Shown: positions 1 through 11,482 of the stretch, piece after piece
Numbering within the stretch: the stretch's first letter is position 1
Layout: each line of letters begins with the position of its first letter
DNA from: Chimaeribacter arupi
GTDB lineage: Bacteria > Pseudomonadota > Gammaproteobacteria > Enterobacterales > Enterobacteriaceae
Direction: 5' to 3'
Length of the DNA: 63,824 nucleotides
NCBI RefSeq assembly: GCF_002858805.1
Contig: NZ_PJZI01000034.1
Span: forward strand, 1 to 63,824
Made by a program: the position numbers and the translations under genes
Notes under the pieces: model-generated
Seen by the model: only the letters and a program-made list of their open reading frames with translations
Database searches by the model: none
Told to the model about the DNA's origin: nothing

Positions 1-36
1 GTGGTCAATATTGACACCAAGCAATAAGTCAGCCAT
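1..36 (-). CDS. pdxJ: Pyridoxine 5'-phosphate synthase, N-terminal fragment
   Basis: Only the first 12 codons are in the window. The minus strand reads MADLLLGVNIDH from an ATG at 36, which matches the PdxJ start known in enterobacteria. The position directly downstream of recO on the same strand is the conserved recO-pdxJ order. PdxJ makes pyridoxine 5'-phosphate from 1-deoxyxylulose 5-phosphate and 3-amino-2-oxopropyl phosphate. The gene continues past the left edge, so nothing can be said of its integrity. Confidence 0.85.
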   Translation of the reverse strand, partial: MADLLLGVNIDH

Positions 37-110
37 GACAGTCCTCGGAAAAAGGTGGGGGTGCAGGCAGTTTACACTGCCGATGCGGTGAGGGGTAATC
101 GGAGGAGAGG

Positions 111-848
111 TCAGTCAGCGGAATCGAGGGGTTTTTCGGACGGCGCTTTTACACTGAACTGGCGGAACAGTTCCCGGCTTTTCAGCGGTTTACCGCCAAG
201 ATAAGGCTTCAGCGCCATCCGGGTAAACCGTTTGGCCGCGCGCAGGGCATCGCTGTCCGGAAACTCGCGCTCTGCCAGCGCTTTGAGCTGGCGGCCGGTG
301 AAGCTGTGGTTATCAATGACCAGGCTGGCGATAAAACCTTTCTCTTCGCGGTAGCGGTAAGTCATCTCATCGGTGACCTGCTCGCCGCTGCCGGCGCAGT
401 GCAGAAAATCCACGCCATAGCCCAGGTGCGCCAGCAGAGCCAGTTCAAAACGGCGCAGCGCCTGTTCCGGTGAGCCCTGCCCGGCCGCCAGTAACTGAAT
501 GCAGGAGAGGTAATCAAAGAACAGGGAGGCGCAGTCTGTTTCCGGCTCCAGCACGCGTGCCAGCAACTCGTTAACGTATAGACCGCTGTAGAGCATCATT
601 CCGCTGAGCGGCAGAGAGAGTGACACCGGTTCGGCATTGCGCAGGGTTTTTACTTCCCCGCGCCCGCCCCAACGCACTAACAACGGGGTAAAAGGCTGCA
701 GCGCCCCTTTCAGGGTGGAACGGCGGCTGCGTGCGCCTTTTGCCAGCACCCGCACCCGCCCATGCCCTTCCGTGAACAAATCCAGCATCAGGCTGGTTTC
801 ACTGTAGGGCCGCCCATGTAATACAAATGCCCGCTGCCAGCCTTCCAT
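111..848 (-). CDS. recO: DNA repair protein RecO
   Basis: RecO anneals single strands and loads RecA onto SSB-coated DNA together with RecR in the RecF pathway. The protein starts [11 protein letters not shown] and continues with the OB-fold region ([12 protein letters not shown], then [12 protein letters not shown]) and the helical C-terminal part ending near KSRELFRQF. Length is about 245 aa, close to the 242 aa of E. coli. A second in-frame ATG two codons upstream (854) has a nearer AAGG sequence, so MPMEGW is possible; I chose MEGW because the family starts there. It lies 6-12 bp after era in the same transcript. Confidence 0.95.
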   Translation of the reverse strand: MEGWQRAFVLHGRPYSETSLMLDLFTEGHGRVRVLAKGARSRRSTLKGALQPFTPLLVRWGGRGEVKTLRNAEPVSLSLPLSGMMLYSGLYVNELLARVLEPETDCASLFFDYLSCIQLLAAGQGSPEQALRRFELALLAHLGYGVDFLHCAGSGEQVTDEMTYRYREEKGFIASLVIDNHSFTGRQLKALAEREFPDSDALRAAKRFTRMALKPYLGGKPLKSRELFRQFSVKAPSEKPLDSAD

Positions 849-860
849 CGGCATTGCGCC

Positions 861-2446
<1,586 letters not shown>

Positions 2447-2536
2447 TTACCAATAGATCAAGAATGCGTCAAAAACTTCAGCATACGGAACAGGCCTGCT
2501 TCGCCCAAAGCCAATCCAAAGCTGTTTCGTTTGCAG

Positions 2537-2560
2537 TGGCTCCTCTGGGATGAGGAGCCA
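2537..2560 (-). promoter_or_regulatory. Hairpin in rnc leader, candidate RNase III site (rncO-like)
   Basis: TGGCTCCTC at 2537-2545 and GAGGAGCCA at 2552-2560 form a perfect 9-bp stem with a 6-nt loop in the lepB-rnc gap. No U-run follows on the minus strand, so it is not a good terminator. In E. coli, RNase III cleaves a stem in its own leader to destabilise the message. The position about 95 bases upstream of rnc fits that role, but the function is inferred. Confidence 0.45.
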
Positions 2561-2625
2561 ACTTTTATCGCTCAAGGGGTTATTCTACAACGAGTCGCGA
2601 CATAATGCTGCGTTTATGGGCCGGA

Positions 2626-3603
2626 TTAATGGATTCCACCAATACGGCTGAAGCGTACACCGGTCGGCCATTCGCCTTCCTGCTTCTCAAAACTCATCCA
2701 GATAGCGGTGGCTTTGCCTACCAGGTTCTTCTCAGGCACAAAGCCCCAGTAGCGGCTGTCGGCACTGTTATCCCGGTTGTCGCCCATCATGAAATAGTGC
2801 CCGGCCGGTACCACCCAGACGCCCAGCGGCTGCCCAGGTTGCTGGTAGTACATCCCCAGCTGATCCTGTGCGCCCGGTACATCCAGAATATTGTGCGTGA
2901 CGCCCCCCAGGTTCTCCTGACGGTCGCGCAGGCGGATGCCGCCATCCGGCACGGTATCGCTCTGCGGCACATCATAGAACCCGCTGGAGGCCTCGCTGCC
3001 GGCGCTGTGACCAAAGGTCTGCACCAGGTTGCTCGGCACGGCCTGAGTGTAGGTCACAGCCAGGGCTTTATCGCAATTGCTGTCACTGTTGCAGGCCGGT
3101 TGCACCGTTACGCGCTTGCTGACCGGGTCATAACTGACGCGGTCGCCCGGCAGGCCAACCACCCGTTTGATGTAGTCAACCCGCGTGTCGCGCGGGTATT
3201 TAAACACCACAATGTCACCACGTTTTGGGTGGCCGGTCGGGATAAGCGTCGTCTGGGTGATCGGGTCTTTCAGGCCGTAAGCGAATTTCTCCACCACGAT
3301 GAAATCCCCAATCAGCAGCGTTGGCATCATCGACCCTGACGGGATCTGGAACGGCTCAAAAATAAAGGAGCGCACCACAAACACGATGAATAATACCGGA
3401 AACACCGAGGCGCAGGTTTCCACCCAACCCGGTTGCTTCGCGACACTGTTCAGGGTTGCGCTGTCGAGATTACCCGCTGTCTGAGCGTTAATGGCGGCCG
3501 CTTTTTTCCGGCGGGCCGGCGCCCAGACAACGCGGTCAAGACACCAGATAATCCCTGTGAGCAGGGTTGCAACAAACAACCCCAGCGCAAACATGTTAGC
3601 CAT
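2626..3603 (-). CDS. lepB: Signal peptidase I
   Basis: LepB removes signal peptides from exported proteins on the periplasmic face of the inner membrane. Two N-terminal membrane segments (residues ~3-22 and ~65-83) are followed by the catalytic serine region QIPSGSMMPTL, the lysine region around DYIKRVVGLPGD, and the GDNRDNSADSRYWG box near the C-terminus. Length is 325 aa (E. coli 324). It lies 14 bp downstream of lepA in the same operon. Confidence 0.98.
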   Translation of the reverse strand: MANMFALGLFVATLLTGIIWCLDRVVWAPARRKKAAAINAQTAGNLDSATLNSVAKQPGWVETCASVFPVLFIVFVVRSFIFEPFQIPSGSMMPTLLIGDFIVVEKFAYGLKDPITQTTLIPTGHPKRGDIVVFKYPRDTRVDYIKRVVGLPGDRVSYDPVSKRVTVQPACNSDSNCDKALAVTYTQAVPSNLVQTFGHSAGSEASSGFYDVPQSDTVPDGGIRLRDRQENLGGVTHNILDVPGAQDQLGMYYQQPGQPLGVWVVPAGHYFMMGDNRDNSADSRYWGFVPEKNLVGKATAIWMSFEKQEGEWPTGVRFSRIGGIH

Positions 3604-3617
3604 GCTGACTCCTTAAT

Positions 3618-5417
3618 TTATTTGCTGTCTTTACCAACATGCAGAATGGCCAGGAACGCTTCCTGCGGCAACTCAACGTTACCCACCTGCTTCATGCGCT
3701 TTTTACCTTCTTTCTGCTTCTGCAGCAGTTTTTTCTTACGGCTGACGTCACCGCCGTAACATTTTGCCAGAACGTTTTTGCGCAATTGTTTCACGGTGGA
3801 ACGGGCAATGATGTGGTTACCGATGGCAGCCTGAATCGCGATGTCAAACTGCTGACGCGGGATCAGTTCGCGCATCTTCTCAACCAGCTCACGGCCGCGG
3901 TACTGGGCGTTATCGCGGTGGGTAATCAACGCCAGCGCGTCCACGCGCTCACTGTTGATCAGCACGTCAACCCGCACCATGTCGGACGCCTGGAAGTGTT
4001 TGAAGTTGTAATCCAGTGATGCATAACCCCGTGAGGTGGATTTCAGGCGGTCGAAGAAATCGAGCACCACTTCCGCCATCGGGATTTCATACGTCAATGC
4101 AACCTGGTTACCGTGGTAAACCATGTTGGTTTGCACACCGCGTTTTTCAACACAGAGCGTAATCACGTTGCCCAGGTACTCCTGCGGCATCAGCATGTGG
4201 CACTCAGCGATCGGCTCACGCAGTTCGGCAATGTTGTTCAGCGCCGGCAGTTTGGAAGGGCTGTCAACATACACGATTTCACCGGAGGTGGTTTCCACCT
4301 CGTAAACCACGGTCGGGGCCGTGGTGATCAGGTCCAGGTCGTATTCACGCTCCAGACGCTCCTGAATGATCTCCATGTGCAGCAAGCCCAGGAAGCCACA
4401 GCGGAAGCCGAAGCCCAGCGCGGTAGAGCTTTCCGGCTCATAGAACAGCGAGGCGTCGTTCAGGCTCAGTTTGCCGAGCGCATCACGGAACGCTTCGTAG
4501 TCATCAGAACTGATCGGGAACAGGCCGGCGTAAACCTGTGGTTTCACCTTTTTGAAGCCCGGCAGCGCTTTCTCTGCCGGTTGGCGGGTCAGCGTCAGGG
4601 TATCGCCTACCGGTGCGCCCAGAATGTCTTTGATGGCGCAGACCAGCCAGCCTACTTCCCCGCAGCTCAGGGAATCACGATCCACCTGTTTCGGGGTAAA
4701 GATGCCCAGACGGTCAGCGTTATAAGACTGGCCGGTGCTCATTACTTTCACCTTGTCGCCTTTGCGCAGGGTGCCGTTTTTGATACGGATCAGTGACACA
4801 ACGCCGAGGTAGTTGTCGAACCAGGAGTCGATGATCAGCGCCTGCAACGGTGCATCCGGGTCGCCTTGTGGCTGGGGAATGTCGCGCACCAGGCGCTCCA
4901 GCACGTCCGGTACGCCTACGCCGGTTTTGGCAGAGCAGCGTACGGCATCCGTGGCGTCGATGCCGACGATATCTTCGATCTCCTGCGCAGCGCGATCGGG
5001 ATCGGCGGCCGGCAGGTCAATCTTGTTCAGAACCGGCACCACTTCCAGATCCATTTCGATCGCGGTGTAGCAGTTGGCGAGGGTCTGTGCCTCAACGCCC
5101 TGCCCGGCATCTACCACCAGCAGTGCCCCTTCACAGGCTGCCAGCGAGCGGGAAACCTCATACGAGAAGTCAACGTGCCCCGGCGTATCGATGAAGTTGA
5201 GCTGGTAGGTCTGGCCGTCCTGCGCTTTATAGTCCAGCGTCACGCTCTGCGCTTTGATGGTAATGCCGCGCTCACGTTCCAGATCCATGGAATCCAGGAC
5301 CTGCGCCGCCATTTCACGATCGGAGAGCCCGCCGCAAATCTGGATAATACGGTCGGACAGCGTCGACTTACCGTGGTCAATATGGGCAATAATGGAGAAA
5401 TTTCGTATATGCTTCAT
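3618..5417 (-). CDS. lepA: Elongation factor 4 (back-translocating GTPase LepA)
   Basis: LepA is a ribosomal GTPase related to EF-G that acts on stalled or mis-translocated ribosomes. The frame is open upstream, but the family start [19 protein letters not shown] is at 5417, giving 599 aa as in E. coli. The G-domain motifs [13 protein letters not shown] and NKIDLP are intact, and the Lys-rich C-terminal domain characteristic of LepA ([17 protein letters not shown]) is present. In E. coli lepA follows rseC closely; here 1.5 kb with an extra gene separates them, so lepA must have its own promoter. Confidence 0.97.
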   Translation of the reverse strand: MKHIRNFSIIAHIDHGKSTLSDRIIQICGGLSDREMAAQVLDSMDLERERGITIKAQSVTLDYKAQDGQTYQLNFIDTPGHVDFSYEVSRSLAACEGALLVVDAGQGVEAQTLANCYTAIEMDLEVVPVLNKIDLPAADPDRAAQEIEDIVGIDATDAVRCSAKTGVGVPDVLERLVRDIPQPQGDPDAPLQALIIDSWFDNYLGVVSLIRIKNGTLRKGDKVKVMSTGQSYNADRLGIFTPKQVDRDSLSCGEVGWLVCAIKDILGAPVGDTLTLTRQPAEKALPGFKKVKPQVYAGLFPISSDDYEAFRDALGKLSLNDASLFYEPESSTALGFGFRCGFLGLLHMEIIQERLEREYDLDLITTAPTVVYEVETTSGEIVYVDSPSKLPALNNIAELREPIAECHMLMPQEYLGNVITLCVEKRGVQTNMVYHGNQVALTYEIPMAEVVLDFFDRLKSTSRGYASLDYNFKHFQASDMVRVDVLINSERVDALALITHRDNAQYRGRELVEKMRELIPRQQFDIAIQAAIGNHIIARSTVKQLRKNVLAKCYGGDVSRKKKLLQKQKEGKKRMKQVGNVELPQEAFLAILHVGKDSK

Positions 5418-5983
5418 TATAAAAGTTTTTCTGCCTTGGTATTTCTGAATCGCTCGCCTATGGGGACACGCATGGACAAGAAGCGACGGTGAGTTGATTG
5501 GCTCTCTTACGCCTGAGTCGCAGCATTCTACATGCCGGGCCTGTGAAAGCCTAGTCATCCGCCATGCTATCGCTTAATTATGGATATCATCGCGCAAAAG
5601 TGGCGGCAAAGAGGGAAATAAGATGTGAGGAGGTGCGACAAACCGCGACAGGTAAGTAAAATTGTTTTGCGCACTGCCCGGCGTGCGCCCTTTGCCGCCT
5701 TACCCCGCTATTTTTCCCTAAAATAACTAAGGGAAATAACGAAAATATAATGTTTCATATTATTGGGTATGCTGCGCCCGGCTTTCCCCCCTCCTTTTTA
5801 TTTCACCTTGAGTCACGCCTTTTCGTGCGCCCGCCTGCCTTTAGGATAATGCTCATTTACACCTTTCCTCTCAGTAGACTAGATAGTGTATTCGCCAGTA
5901 GAGCGTAAACAATAATGATTCTAAAAGTGGCTTTAGAGATATTTTAGTCTTTTCATATTATTCAGGTTACAAGGATACCCGTT
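5418..5983. other. Gap between divergent lepA and an uncharacterised membrane gene
   Basis: This 566-bp stretch holds no convincing gene. An in-frame extension of lepA runs to 5558 but is not family-like. The stretch must contain the lepA leader and promoter on the minus strand and the promoter of the gene at 5984 on the plus strand. The part around 5710-5960 is much more AT-rich than the flanks. I see no recognisable operator or strong hairpin. Confidence 0.5.
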
Positions 5984-6802
5984 ATGATCGAGGAAGGACG
6001 GTTACTCAGCCGCCATGGTTTCACCAAAACCAACTCGTGGATAACCATTGTCATTTCTGCGCTGCTGATGTTGGCGGGGGCGGTGCTGTTTCTGTTTTTA
6101 CTCACGGCTGAACGCGCAGAAGATGATCGGGTACAATTCACGCTGTTGGCCGGTATGGCCTGTATCGTGCTGGGCATTACATTAATGTTCCTGCGTCATT
6201 TAATTAAACCCAAACAAATCTACCAGCTGCATGAGAATGGTATTCTGGTTATTAATCAGCATGACCAAAAGGATCACTTTATTCCTTTTGAGAAAATCTG
6301 TGATATTTACCGTTACCGCAGTGGTAACTATACCGGGAAATTAATCAATGCCCTGGCATTCCGCACAGATATATACAGTGCCTGGAATAAGATTTCCCCG
6401 AATGTGGCCGGTTCAGCGCGCCTGATTGAAGTGATTATCAACCAGCAGTTGATCCATCGCGGCCCGGCAGCCCTGACCATGTTGGCCAATGATGGGCATG
6501 TGAGCTTTTTCTATCTCTGCCCCAGCCGCAGCCTGCTGAAACGGGTCTTGTCACGCAATTTTTGGATGATGAAAGAGAAGCAATTACGGCTGAGCGCCCT
6601 GTCGCTGAGCACAGAGGATCAGATGATCCCGATCGATGAAGTTCATCATATTGTTTCCGGCGGCCCCGGCGAGCCGATTGAATTACTGGATGCCCAGGAT
6701 CGGGTACTGTTCTCGATTCCCTATATGTCGCTGTTCAGTGCCGATCTGTTTATTGCGTTAATCGAGCATATGATTCAAAGCCGGATCCCGATTCGCACAT
6801 AA
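5984..6802 (+). CDS. Uncharacterised two-TM membrane protein
   Basis: I do not recognise this 272-aa protein. Two hydrophobic segments lie near the N-terminus (residues ~19-41 and ~53-69), followed by a soluble domain of about 200 residues that begins KPKQIYQLHENGILV. The short strand-like repeats such as QIYQLHENGILVINQ and VSFFYLCPSRSLLKR could belong to a PH-like fold, but that is a guess. The N-terminal two-TM hairpin predicts inner membrane anchoring with a cytoplasmic body. It lies opposite to and between rseC and lepA, which adjoin in E. coli. Confidence 0.75.
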   Translation: MIEEGRLLSRHGFTKTNSWITIVISALLMLAGAVLFLFLLTAERAEDDRVQFTLLAGMACIVLGITLMFLRHLIKPKQIYQLHENGILVINQHDQKDHFIPFEKICDIYRYRSGNYTGKLINALAFRTDIYSAWNKISPNVAGSARLIEVIINQQLIHRGPAALTMLANDGHVSFFYLCPSRSLLKRVLSRNFWMMKEKQLRLSALSLSTEDQMIPIDEVHHIVSGGPGEPIELLDAQDRVLFSIPYMSLFSADLFIALIEHMIQSRIPIRT

Positions 6803-6924
6803 CAGGTGGAGTGAGGCGGCTCACAGGACGAGCTGCCGGCGGCAACAGGCGTGAACTACAGGAAAGGTCATTACGCGCTACCGTGTTGCAGCGCGTCACG
6901 CTTTTTCAGGCAGGGAAAAGGCTA

Positions 6925-7392
6925 TCAGGAAAGGTCGCTTTGCATACGGAACGCCGTAGGCGGCAGGCCAATCTGCAAGACCACCGGCTGGTAGTCATGC
7001 TCTTCTGCACTCTGTTTAGCCAGGAAACGTGCAGTGATAAAACCGGCGGCCCCGCCTGCCACCGCGCCCAACAGGGCAAAGAGATCGCTGTTAAGCCACA
7101 TCTGCATTGCCCCGCCGCCCAGCAACAGCCCCGCCAGCGGTGTCATATACACCAGCAACGCCGAACGCAGCAAACTGCCTTCAGTAATGCCTAATTCCAC
7201 TTTCTGGCCGGGTTCCAGCGGCTGGTCAATATTTACCTGCAAGTGATGGGTAGGCTGCGGCCCCAGCTTATTCAACGTTCGGGTGCCGCAACCGGTACGT
7301 GCATTGCAACTGCCGCACCCGGCCTGAGGGTCACACTGCAGCAGTGCAACGCCCTTTTCCCACGAAATGACGGTGGCCCATTCTTTCATCAT
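6925..7392 (-). CDS. rseC: SoxR-reducing system / sigma-E factor regulatory protein RseC
   Basis: RseC is an inner membrane protein linked to sigma-E regulation and to reduction of the SoxR iron-sulphur cluster. The N-terminal part has the Cys-rich signature CDPQAGCGSCNARTGCG (residues ~20-36), then two membrane helices (~72-92 and ~100-120). Length is 155 aa (E. coli 159). The start MMKEWATV could also be read one codon later. It is the last gene of the rpoE-rseABC unit, with an 11-bp gap to rseB. Confidence 0.95.
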   Translation of the reverse strand: MMKEWATVISWEKGVALLQCDPQAGCGSCNARTGCGTRTLNKLGPQPTHHLQVNIDQPLEPGQKVELGITEGSLLRSALLVYMTPLAGLLLGGGAMQMWLNSDLFALLGAVAGGAAGFITARFLAKQSAEEHDYQPVVLQIGLPPTAFRMQSDLS

Positions 7393-7403
7393 AATGAATT
7401 ACC

Positions 7404-8357
7404 TTATTGCGACCCGGTCAGAACAATGCTGTCAGCAATGCGCTTTGCTGTAGAGGGCGGCAGTTCGCCGACCACGGTAATCTCCCGGCCGTCACGGATT
7501 TCAGTGTGTACTGTGCGCCGCCCCTGCCGGACAAACTGCTCAGACGTCGGGCTGCCGGACGTGCTGATGTTGACAGAGAAACTGAACAACCCATCAGAGT
7601 AAAGCCGGGATTCTATCGGAAGCGGCAGATTTGGCAATGTGCGGCGGCTGCGTGAGACTTCCGTGACCCCGACCGGCAGCCATTTCGGCGCCCAACTGAA
7701 ATTCACTTTGTCGGTGGCCGGAATAGAGAGCAACGGGGGCAACTGCGCTTTTTGCAGGCCGGCCAGCGCTTCCTCTACCTGATCGCTGGCAACAAAGGAG
7801 ATCACCCGGAACTGCTCCAAAGTCTCCCCATCCCGATCCAGCAGATCGGCCCGCAGCGGCAGTTTGGTTTCTTCATCAATCCAGACGATATAGCTGTAAC
7901 GTGTGCCGTCACGCGCCACAATGCGGATAACCTCACTGGGCCGATCGGAGATGCGGGCGCGGCCTACCGGGATAAAGTCATAGTATTTTGCAAGCTGCCC
8001 GTAATCAGAAAACGCCAGGGCCGGTAATGCATCAACAATGTGATCGCCGGTCAGGGTAAAAGGCTCCAGCCCCGCCTCAAAATAGCTGATCTCATTGCCT
8101 CGCTGCAAAATCTCGCGGCGTGGGCCGTCCATCTGCAACAACTGGGCAAACGACTCTTTGCCCAGCTTCACATGGCGATAGCGTGAGGAATCTATTCCCT
8201 GCTTGCTGATGCTGATAAAGGCGATTTCATAATCGAGGGTCTGGCTGGCGCTGTTCATCTGTTGCAACAACGCCCCGGACGCAGTCTGCGCCGGGGCGAT
8301 GGTAGGATAAATCAGGCTGCCTGTCAGCACACTCACGGCAAACCAAAATTGCTTCAT
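7404..8357 (-). CDS. rseB: Sigma-E factor regulatory protein RseB
   Basis: RseB is a periplasmic protein that binds the RseA periplasmic domain and blocks its cleavage by DegS until it senses mislocalised lipoproteins or LPS. A signal peptide is visible (about 23 residues, ending APAQ before TASGA), followed by a LolA-like large domain and a C-terminal small domain. Length is 317 aa (E. coli 318). Its start overlaps the rseA stop by one base (TAATG), indicating coupled translation. Confidence 0.96.
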   Translation of the reverse strand: MKQFWFAVSVLTGSLIYPTIAPAQTASGALLQQMNSASQTLDYEIAFISISKQGIDSSRYRHVKLGKESFAQLLQMDGPRREILQRGNEISYFEAGLEPFTLTGDHIVDALPALAFSDYGQLAKYYDFIPVGRARISDRPSEVIRIVARDGTRYSYIVWIDEETKLPLRADLLDRDGETLEQFRVISFVASDQVEEALAGLQKAQLPPLLSIPATDKVNFSWAPKWLPVGVTEVSRSRRTLPNLPLPIESRLYSDGLFSFSVNISTSGSPTSEQFVRQGRRTVHTEIRDGREITVVGELPPSTAKRIADSIVLTGSQ

Positions 8358-9007
8358 TACTGCGATTGCATTCCTAATGACTGATTACCGGGTACCTGAA
8401 CAGCGGCCTGCTGCGGACTCGTGGAGTCCAGCTGAAGCTGATCAGAATGCAAACGGCGCTGCAACTCATAATCCTGCAAAATCGCGTTAATACGTTTGCG
8501 CTGCTCCTGAAGTTGCTGCTGACCCCCGTTCGCCGTGGTGTTATCACTCGGCACACCGAAGCTGACCTGAGAGGCTTTTCCGCCCATCATCGGCAAGGTG
8601 TTGAACACCGGCGTTTCAGGTGAGCTGCTGCCTTCAGGCTGGTTGTAGTGCTGAACACCCACGATCACGGCCAGCGAGACACACGCAGCAACACCTACCT
8701 GAGTAAGCTGACTGGCCCACGGGCGGACTTTGTGCCAGAACGGCATCTTCTGCCAGGTGTGCGGCTGCGGCTGGGCGTCCGGAATCGCGTTCGGAACCAG
8801 GCGGGCCGGTTCTTTCTCAATCGCGGCGGCCACCTGGGCAGCGATGTCCAGATGCATCACCTCACCGACATCGCCCCGCATCGTGTCACGGATCAGATGA
8901 TAGCTCTGCCAGCGGTCCTGAAGCGCTTTGTCGTTTGATAACGCGTTCAACAACTCGGAATCAAGCGCTTCACCATCCATCAGAGCGGAAAGCTGTTCTT
9001 TCTGCAT
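8357..9007 (-). CDS. rseA: Anti-sigma-E factor RseA
   Basis: RseA holds sigma-E at the inner membrane and is degraded stepwise by DegS and RseP under envelope stress. The cytoplasmic sigma-binding domain starts MQKEQLSALMDGEALD; one membrane helix follows at ~100-118; the Gln-rich periplasmic tail ends at residue 216, the length in E. coli. It lies 29 bp downstream of rpoE and overlaps rseB by one base. Confidence 0.97.
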   Translation of the reverse strand: MQKEQLSALMDGEALDSELLNALSNDKALQDRWQSYHLIRDTMRGDVGEVMHLDIAAQVAAAIEKEPARLVPNAIPDAQPQPHTWQKMPFWHKVRPWASQLTQVGVAACVSLAVIVGVQHYNQPEGSSSPETPVFNTLPMMGGKASQVSFGVPSDNTTANGGQQQLQEQRKRINAILQDYELQRRLHSDQLQLDSTSPQQAAVQVPGNQSLGMQSQ

Positions 9008-9036
9008 GCCTTAGTACCCTTCCTGTGCCCGCTGTA

Positions 9037-9612
9037 CTAACGCTGAATCAGCGGTTGGACTTTATTATCAATAGCTTCCCGAGCGCGGAAGATGCGGGAT
9101 CGCACCGTGCCTACCGGGCACTCCATAATAGCCGCTATCTCTTCATAGCTCAGGCCATCCAGTTCCCGCAAGGTTATCGCCATGCGGAGATCTTCAGGGA
9201 GTGATTCAATAGTGCGGAAAACTATCTGTCGTAACTCCTCAGACAACATTAAATTCTCAGGGTTCGAAATTTCTTTCAATGCGCCTGCACTTTCAAAGTT
9301 TTCTGCATCGTTGGCATCAACGTCGCTGGCCGGTGGCCGGCGCCCTTGTGCGACCAGATAATTTTTAGCCGTGTTTACGGCAATACGGTATAACCAGGTG
9401 TAAAACGCACTGTCTCCCCGGAAGGACTCCAGCGCACGGTATGCTTTAATAAAAGATTCTTGTACCACATCCGGCACATCGCCCTGGGGTACATAGCGGG
9501 AAACGAGACTCGCCACTTTATGCTGGTAACGGATCACCAGTAAATTGAACGATTTTTGATCTCCCTTCTGGACCCGCTCAACCAGAACCTGATCCGTAAA
9601 CTGCTCGCTCAT
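9037..9612 (-). CDS. rpoE: RNA polymerase sigma-E factor
   Basis: Sigma-E is an ECF sigma factor directing the envelope stress regulon. The frame extends upstream to 9687, but the conserved start MSEQFTDQVLVERVQKGDQ is at 9612, giving 191 aa as in E. coli. Region 2 (PDVVQESFIKAYRALESF) and region 4 (LDGLSYEEIAAIMECPVG) are nearly identical to the E. coli protein. A sigma-E type promoter lies about 85 bp upstream, consistent with autoregulation. It heads the rpoE-rseA-rseB-rseC unit. Confidence 0.98.
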   Translation of the reverse strand: MSEQFTDQVLVERVQKGDQKSFNLLVIRYQHKVASLVSRYVPQGDVPDVVQESFIKAYRALESFRGDSAFYTWLYRIAVNTAKNYLVAQGRRPPASDVDANDAENFESAGALKEISNPENLMLSEELRQIVFRTIESLPEDLRMAITLRELDGLSYEEIAAIMECPVGTVRSRIFRAREAIDNKVQPLIQR

Positions 9613-9695
9613 CCGAGGTAAATTCTCCCCAAACCTGTTTCCACGCATAAAATTGTACTGCCAGCCATCATCTTTTTTCCTGAGCAAGCACCTGC

Positions 9696-9723
9696 TTGGA
9701 GTTTACACGGTACGCAGAGTTCC
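9696..9723 (-). promoter_or_regulatory. Candidate sigma-E promoter of rpoE
   Basis: On the minus strand GGAACTC (9723-9717) is followed after 16 nt by TCCAA (9700-9696). The sigma-E consensus is GGAACTT, about 16 nt, then TCTRA. Position and orientation fit the autoregulated rpoE promoter known in E. coli. The -10 match is imperfect. Confidence 0.5.
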
Positions 9724-9826
9724 GCATTGTCTCTGTTTTTTCTGTTGGCACCTCAAGCACGTGGCTTTTGCCCGAGCAAGTAGGCTAACATGATTTCCAC
9801 TCTTCTTCTGCACAACATCATACGCT

Positions 9827-11482
9827 ATGTCATCTCCTTCTGAACATGTCAGCGACGTCCTGATTATCGGCAGTGGTGCGGCGGGGCTCTCCCTGGCGCT
9901 GCGTCTGGCAGAGCATTGCCGCGTTACCTTACTCAGTAAAGGCCCGCTCCGCGAAGGGGCAACACTCTATGCGCAAGGCGGCATCGCTGCCGTATTTGAT
10001 GAGGCCGACAGCATCGCGTCGCACGTTGAAGACACCCTGGTGGCCGGGGCCGGGTTGTGTGACCGGCAGGCGGTGGAATTTATTGCCGGCAATGCCCGCC
10101 ACTGTGTGCAATGGCTGATTGATCAGGGTGTCTGTTTTGATACCGAGGCGGATGCCGCCGGCGATGCCCGTTATCACCTTACCCGTGAGGGCGGCCACAG
10201 CCACCGGCGCATCCTGCATGCGGCCGATGCCACCGGCAAGGCAGTAGAAACCACGCTGGTGGCGAAAGCAAGTTCACACCCCAATATTTGCGTACTGGAA
10301 CGGCATAACGCCATTGACCTGATTACCGCCGCCAAAGCCGGGCTGGCCGGGCCGGAACGCGTCGTGGGGGCTTACGTCTGGAACCGTGACAGCGAATCAG
10401 TCATGACATTCCGCGCCGGGGCAGTGGTGCTGGCAACCGGCGGAGCCGCCAAGGTTTATCAGTATACCACGAACCCGGATATCTCCTCCGGCGACGGTAT
10501 CGCGATGGCCTGGCGGGCGGGCTGCCGGGTGGCCAACCTGGAGTTCAACCAGTTCCACCCTACCTGCCTGTTCCACCCGCAAGCGCGTAACTACCTGCTG
10601 ACAGAAGCCTTGCGCGGTGAAGGGGCCCACCTGATACGGCCCGACGGCAGCCGTTTCATGCCGGAAATTGATCCGCGTGCTGAGCTTGCCCCACGCGATA
10701 TTGTGGCCCGCGCGATTGACCATGAGATGAAACGGCTCGGTGCCGACTGTATGTATCTCGACATCAGCCATAAACCGGCTGAATTCATTCTCCAGCACTT
10801 CCCCACTATCCATGAGAAGTTGCTGTCGCTGGGGATAGACCTCACGCGTGAGCCGATTCCGGTTGTTCCGGCGGCACATTACACCTGTGGCGGGGTAATG
10901 GTTAACCACCAGGGGCGGACCGATCTCGACGGGTTGTATGCGATTGGCGAAGTGAGTTACACCGGGTTGCACGGTGCCAACCGGATGGCCTCCAACTCTT
11001 TACTGGAGTGCCTGGTGTATGGCTGGTCAGCGGCCGAAGATATCCTGGCGCGCCTGCCGCAGATCCCTTTGCCTGATGCCCTGCCCGCCTGGGATGAGAG
11101 CCTGGTGGACAATGCCGATGAGCAGGTGGTTATCCAGCATAACTGGCATGAGCTGCGGCTGTTTATGTGGGATTACGTGGGCATTGTGCGCACTACCAAA
11201 CGGCTGGAACGCGCCCTGCGGCGCATCATGCTGCTTCAGCAGGAGATTGATGAATACTATGCGCGTTTCCGCATCTCGAATAACCTGCTGGAGCTGCGCA
11301 ACCTGGTGCTGGTCGCGGAGCTGATTGTCCGCAGCGCCCTGCTGCGCAAAGAGAGCCGGGGGCTGCATTATACCCTCGACTATCCGGAGCAGCAGGCTGA
11401 ACCGGTGCCGACCGTGCTCTGCCCGGCGTCTGCGGGGAAAGCGGCCGGTGAACATATCAATAAAACAGATAGAAATCGGTAA
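9827..11482 (+). CDS. nadB: L-aspartate oxidase
   Basis: NadB oxidises L-aspartate to iminoaspartate, the first step of de novo NAD synthesis, with FAD as cofactor. The dinucleotide-binding motif [17 protein letters not shown] is at residues ~13-29; further family motifs are [22 protein letters not shown] and [15 protein letters not shown]. Length is 551 aa (E. coli 540), with the extra residues at a divergent C-terminus. It is divergent from rpoE and its 3' end overlaps trmN6 by 26 bp tail to tail. Confidence 0.98.
   Translation: MSSPSEHVSDVLIIGSGAAGLSLALRLAEHCRVTLLSKGPLREGATLYAQGGIAAVFDEADSIASHVEDTLVAGAGLCDRQAVEFIAGNARHCVQWLIDQGVCFDTEADAAGDARYHLTREGGHSHRRILHAADATGKAVETTLVAKASSHPNICVLERHNAIDLITAAKAGLAGPERVVGAYVWNRDSESVMTFRAGAVVLATGGAAKVYQYTTNPDISSGDGIAMAWRAGCRVANLEFNQFHPTCLFHPQARNYLLTEALRGEGAHLIRPDGSRFMPEIDPRAELAPRDIVARAIDHEMKRLGADCMYLDISHKPAEFILQHFPTIHEKLLSLGIDLTREPIPVVPAAHYTCGGVMVNHQGRTDLDGLYAIGEVSYTGLHGANRMASNSLLECLVYGWSAAEDILARLPQIPLPDALPAWDESLVDNADEQVVIQHNWHELRLFMWDYVGIVRTTKRLERALRRIMLLQQEIDEYYARFRISNNLLELRNLVLVAELIVRSALLRKESRGLHYTLDYPEQQAEPVPTVLCPASAGKAAGEHINKTDRNR

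Noticed and set aside
4113..4796. Long open frame on the plus strand opposite lepA
   Set aside because: Shadow of the conserved lepA coding strand.
5418..5558. In-frame N-terminal extension of lepA (47 codons)
   Set aside because: The conserved LepA start [16 protein letters not shown] is at 5417 and the upstream residues have no family match.
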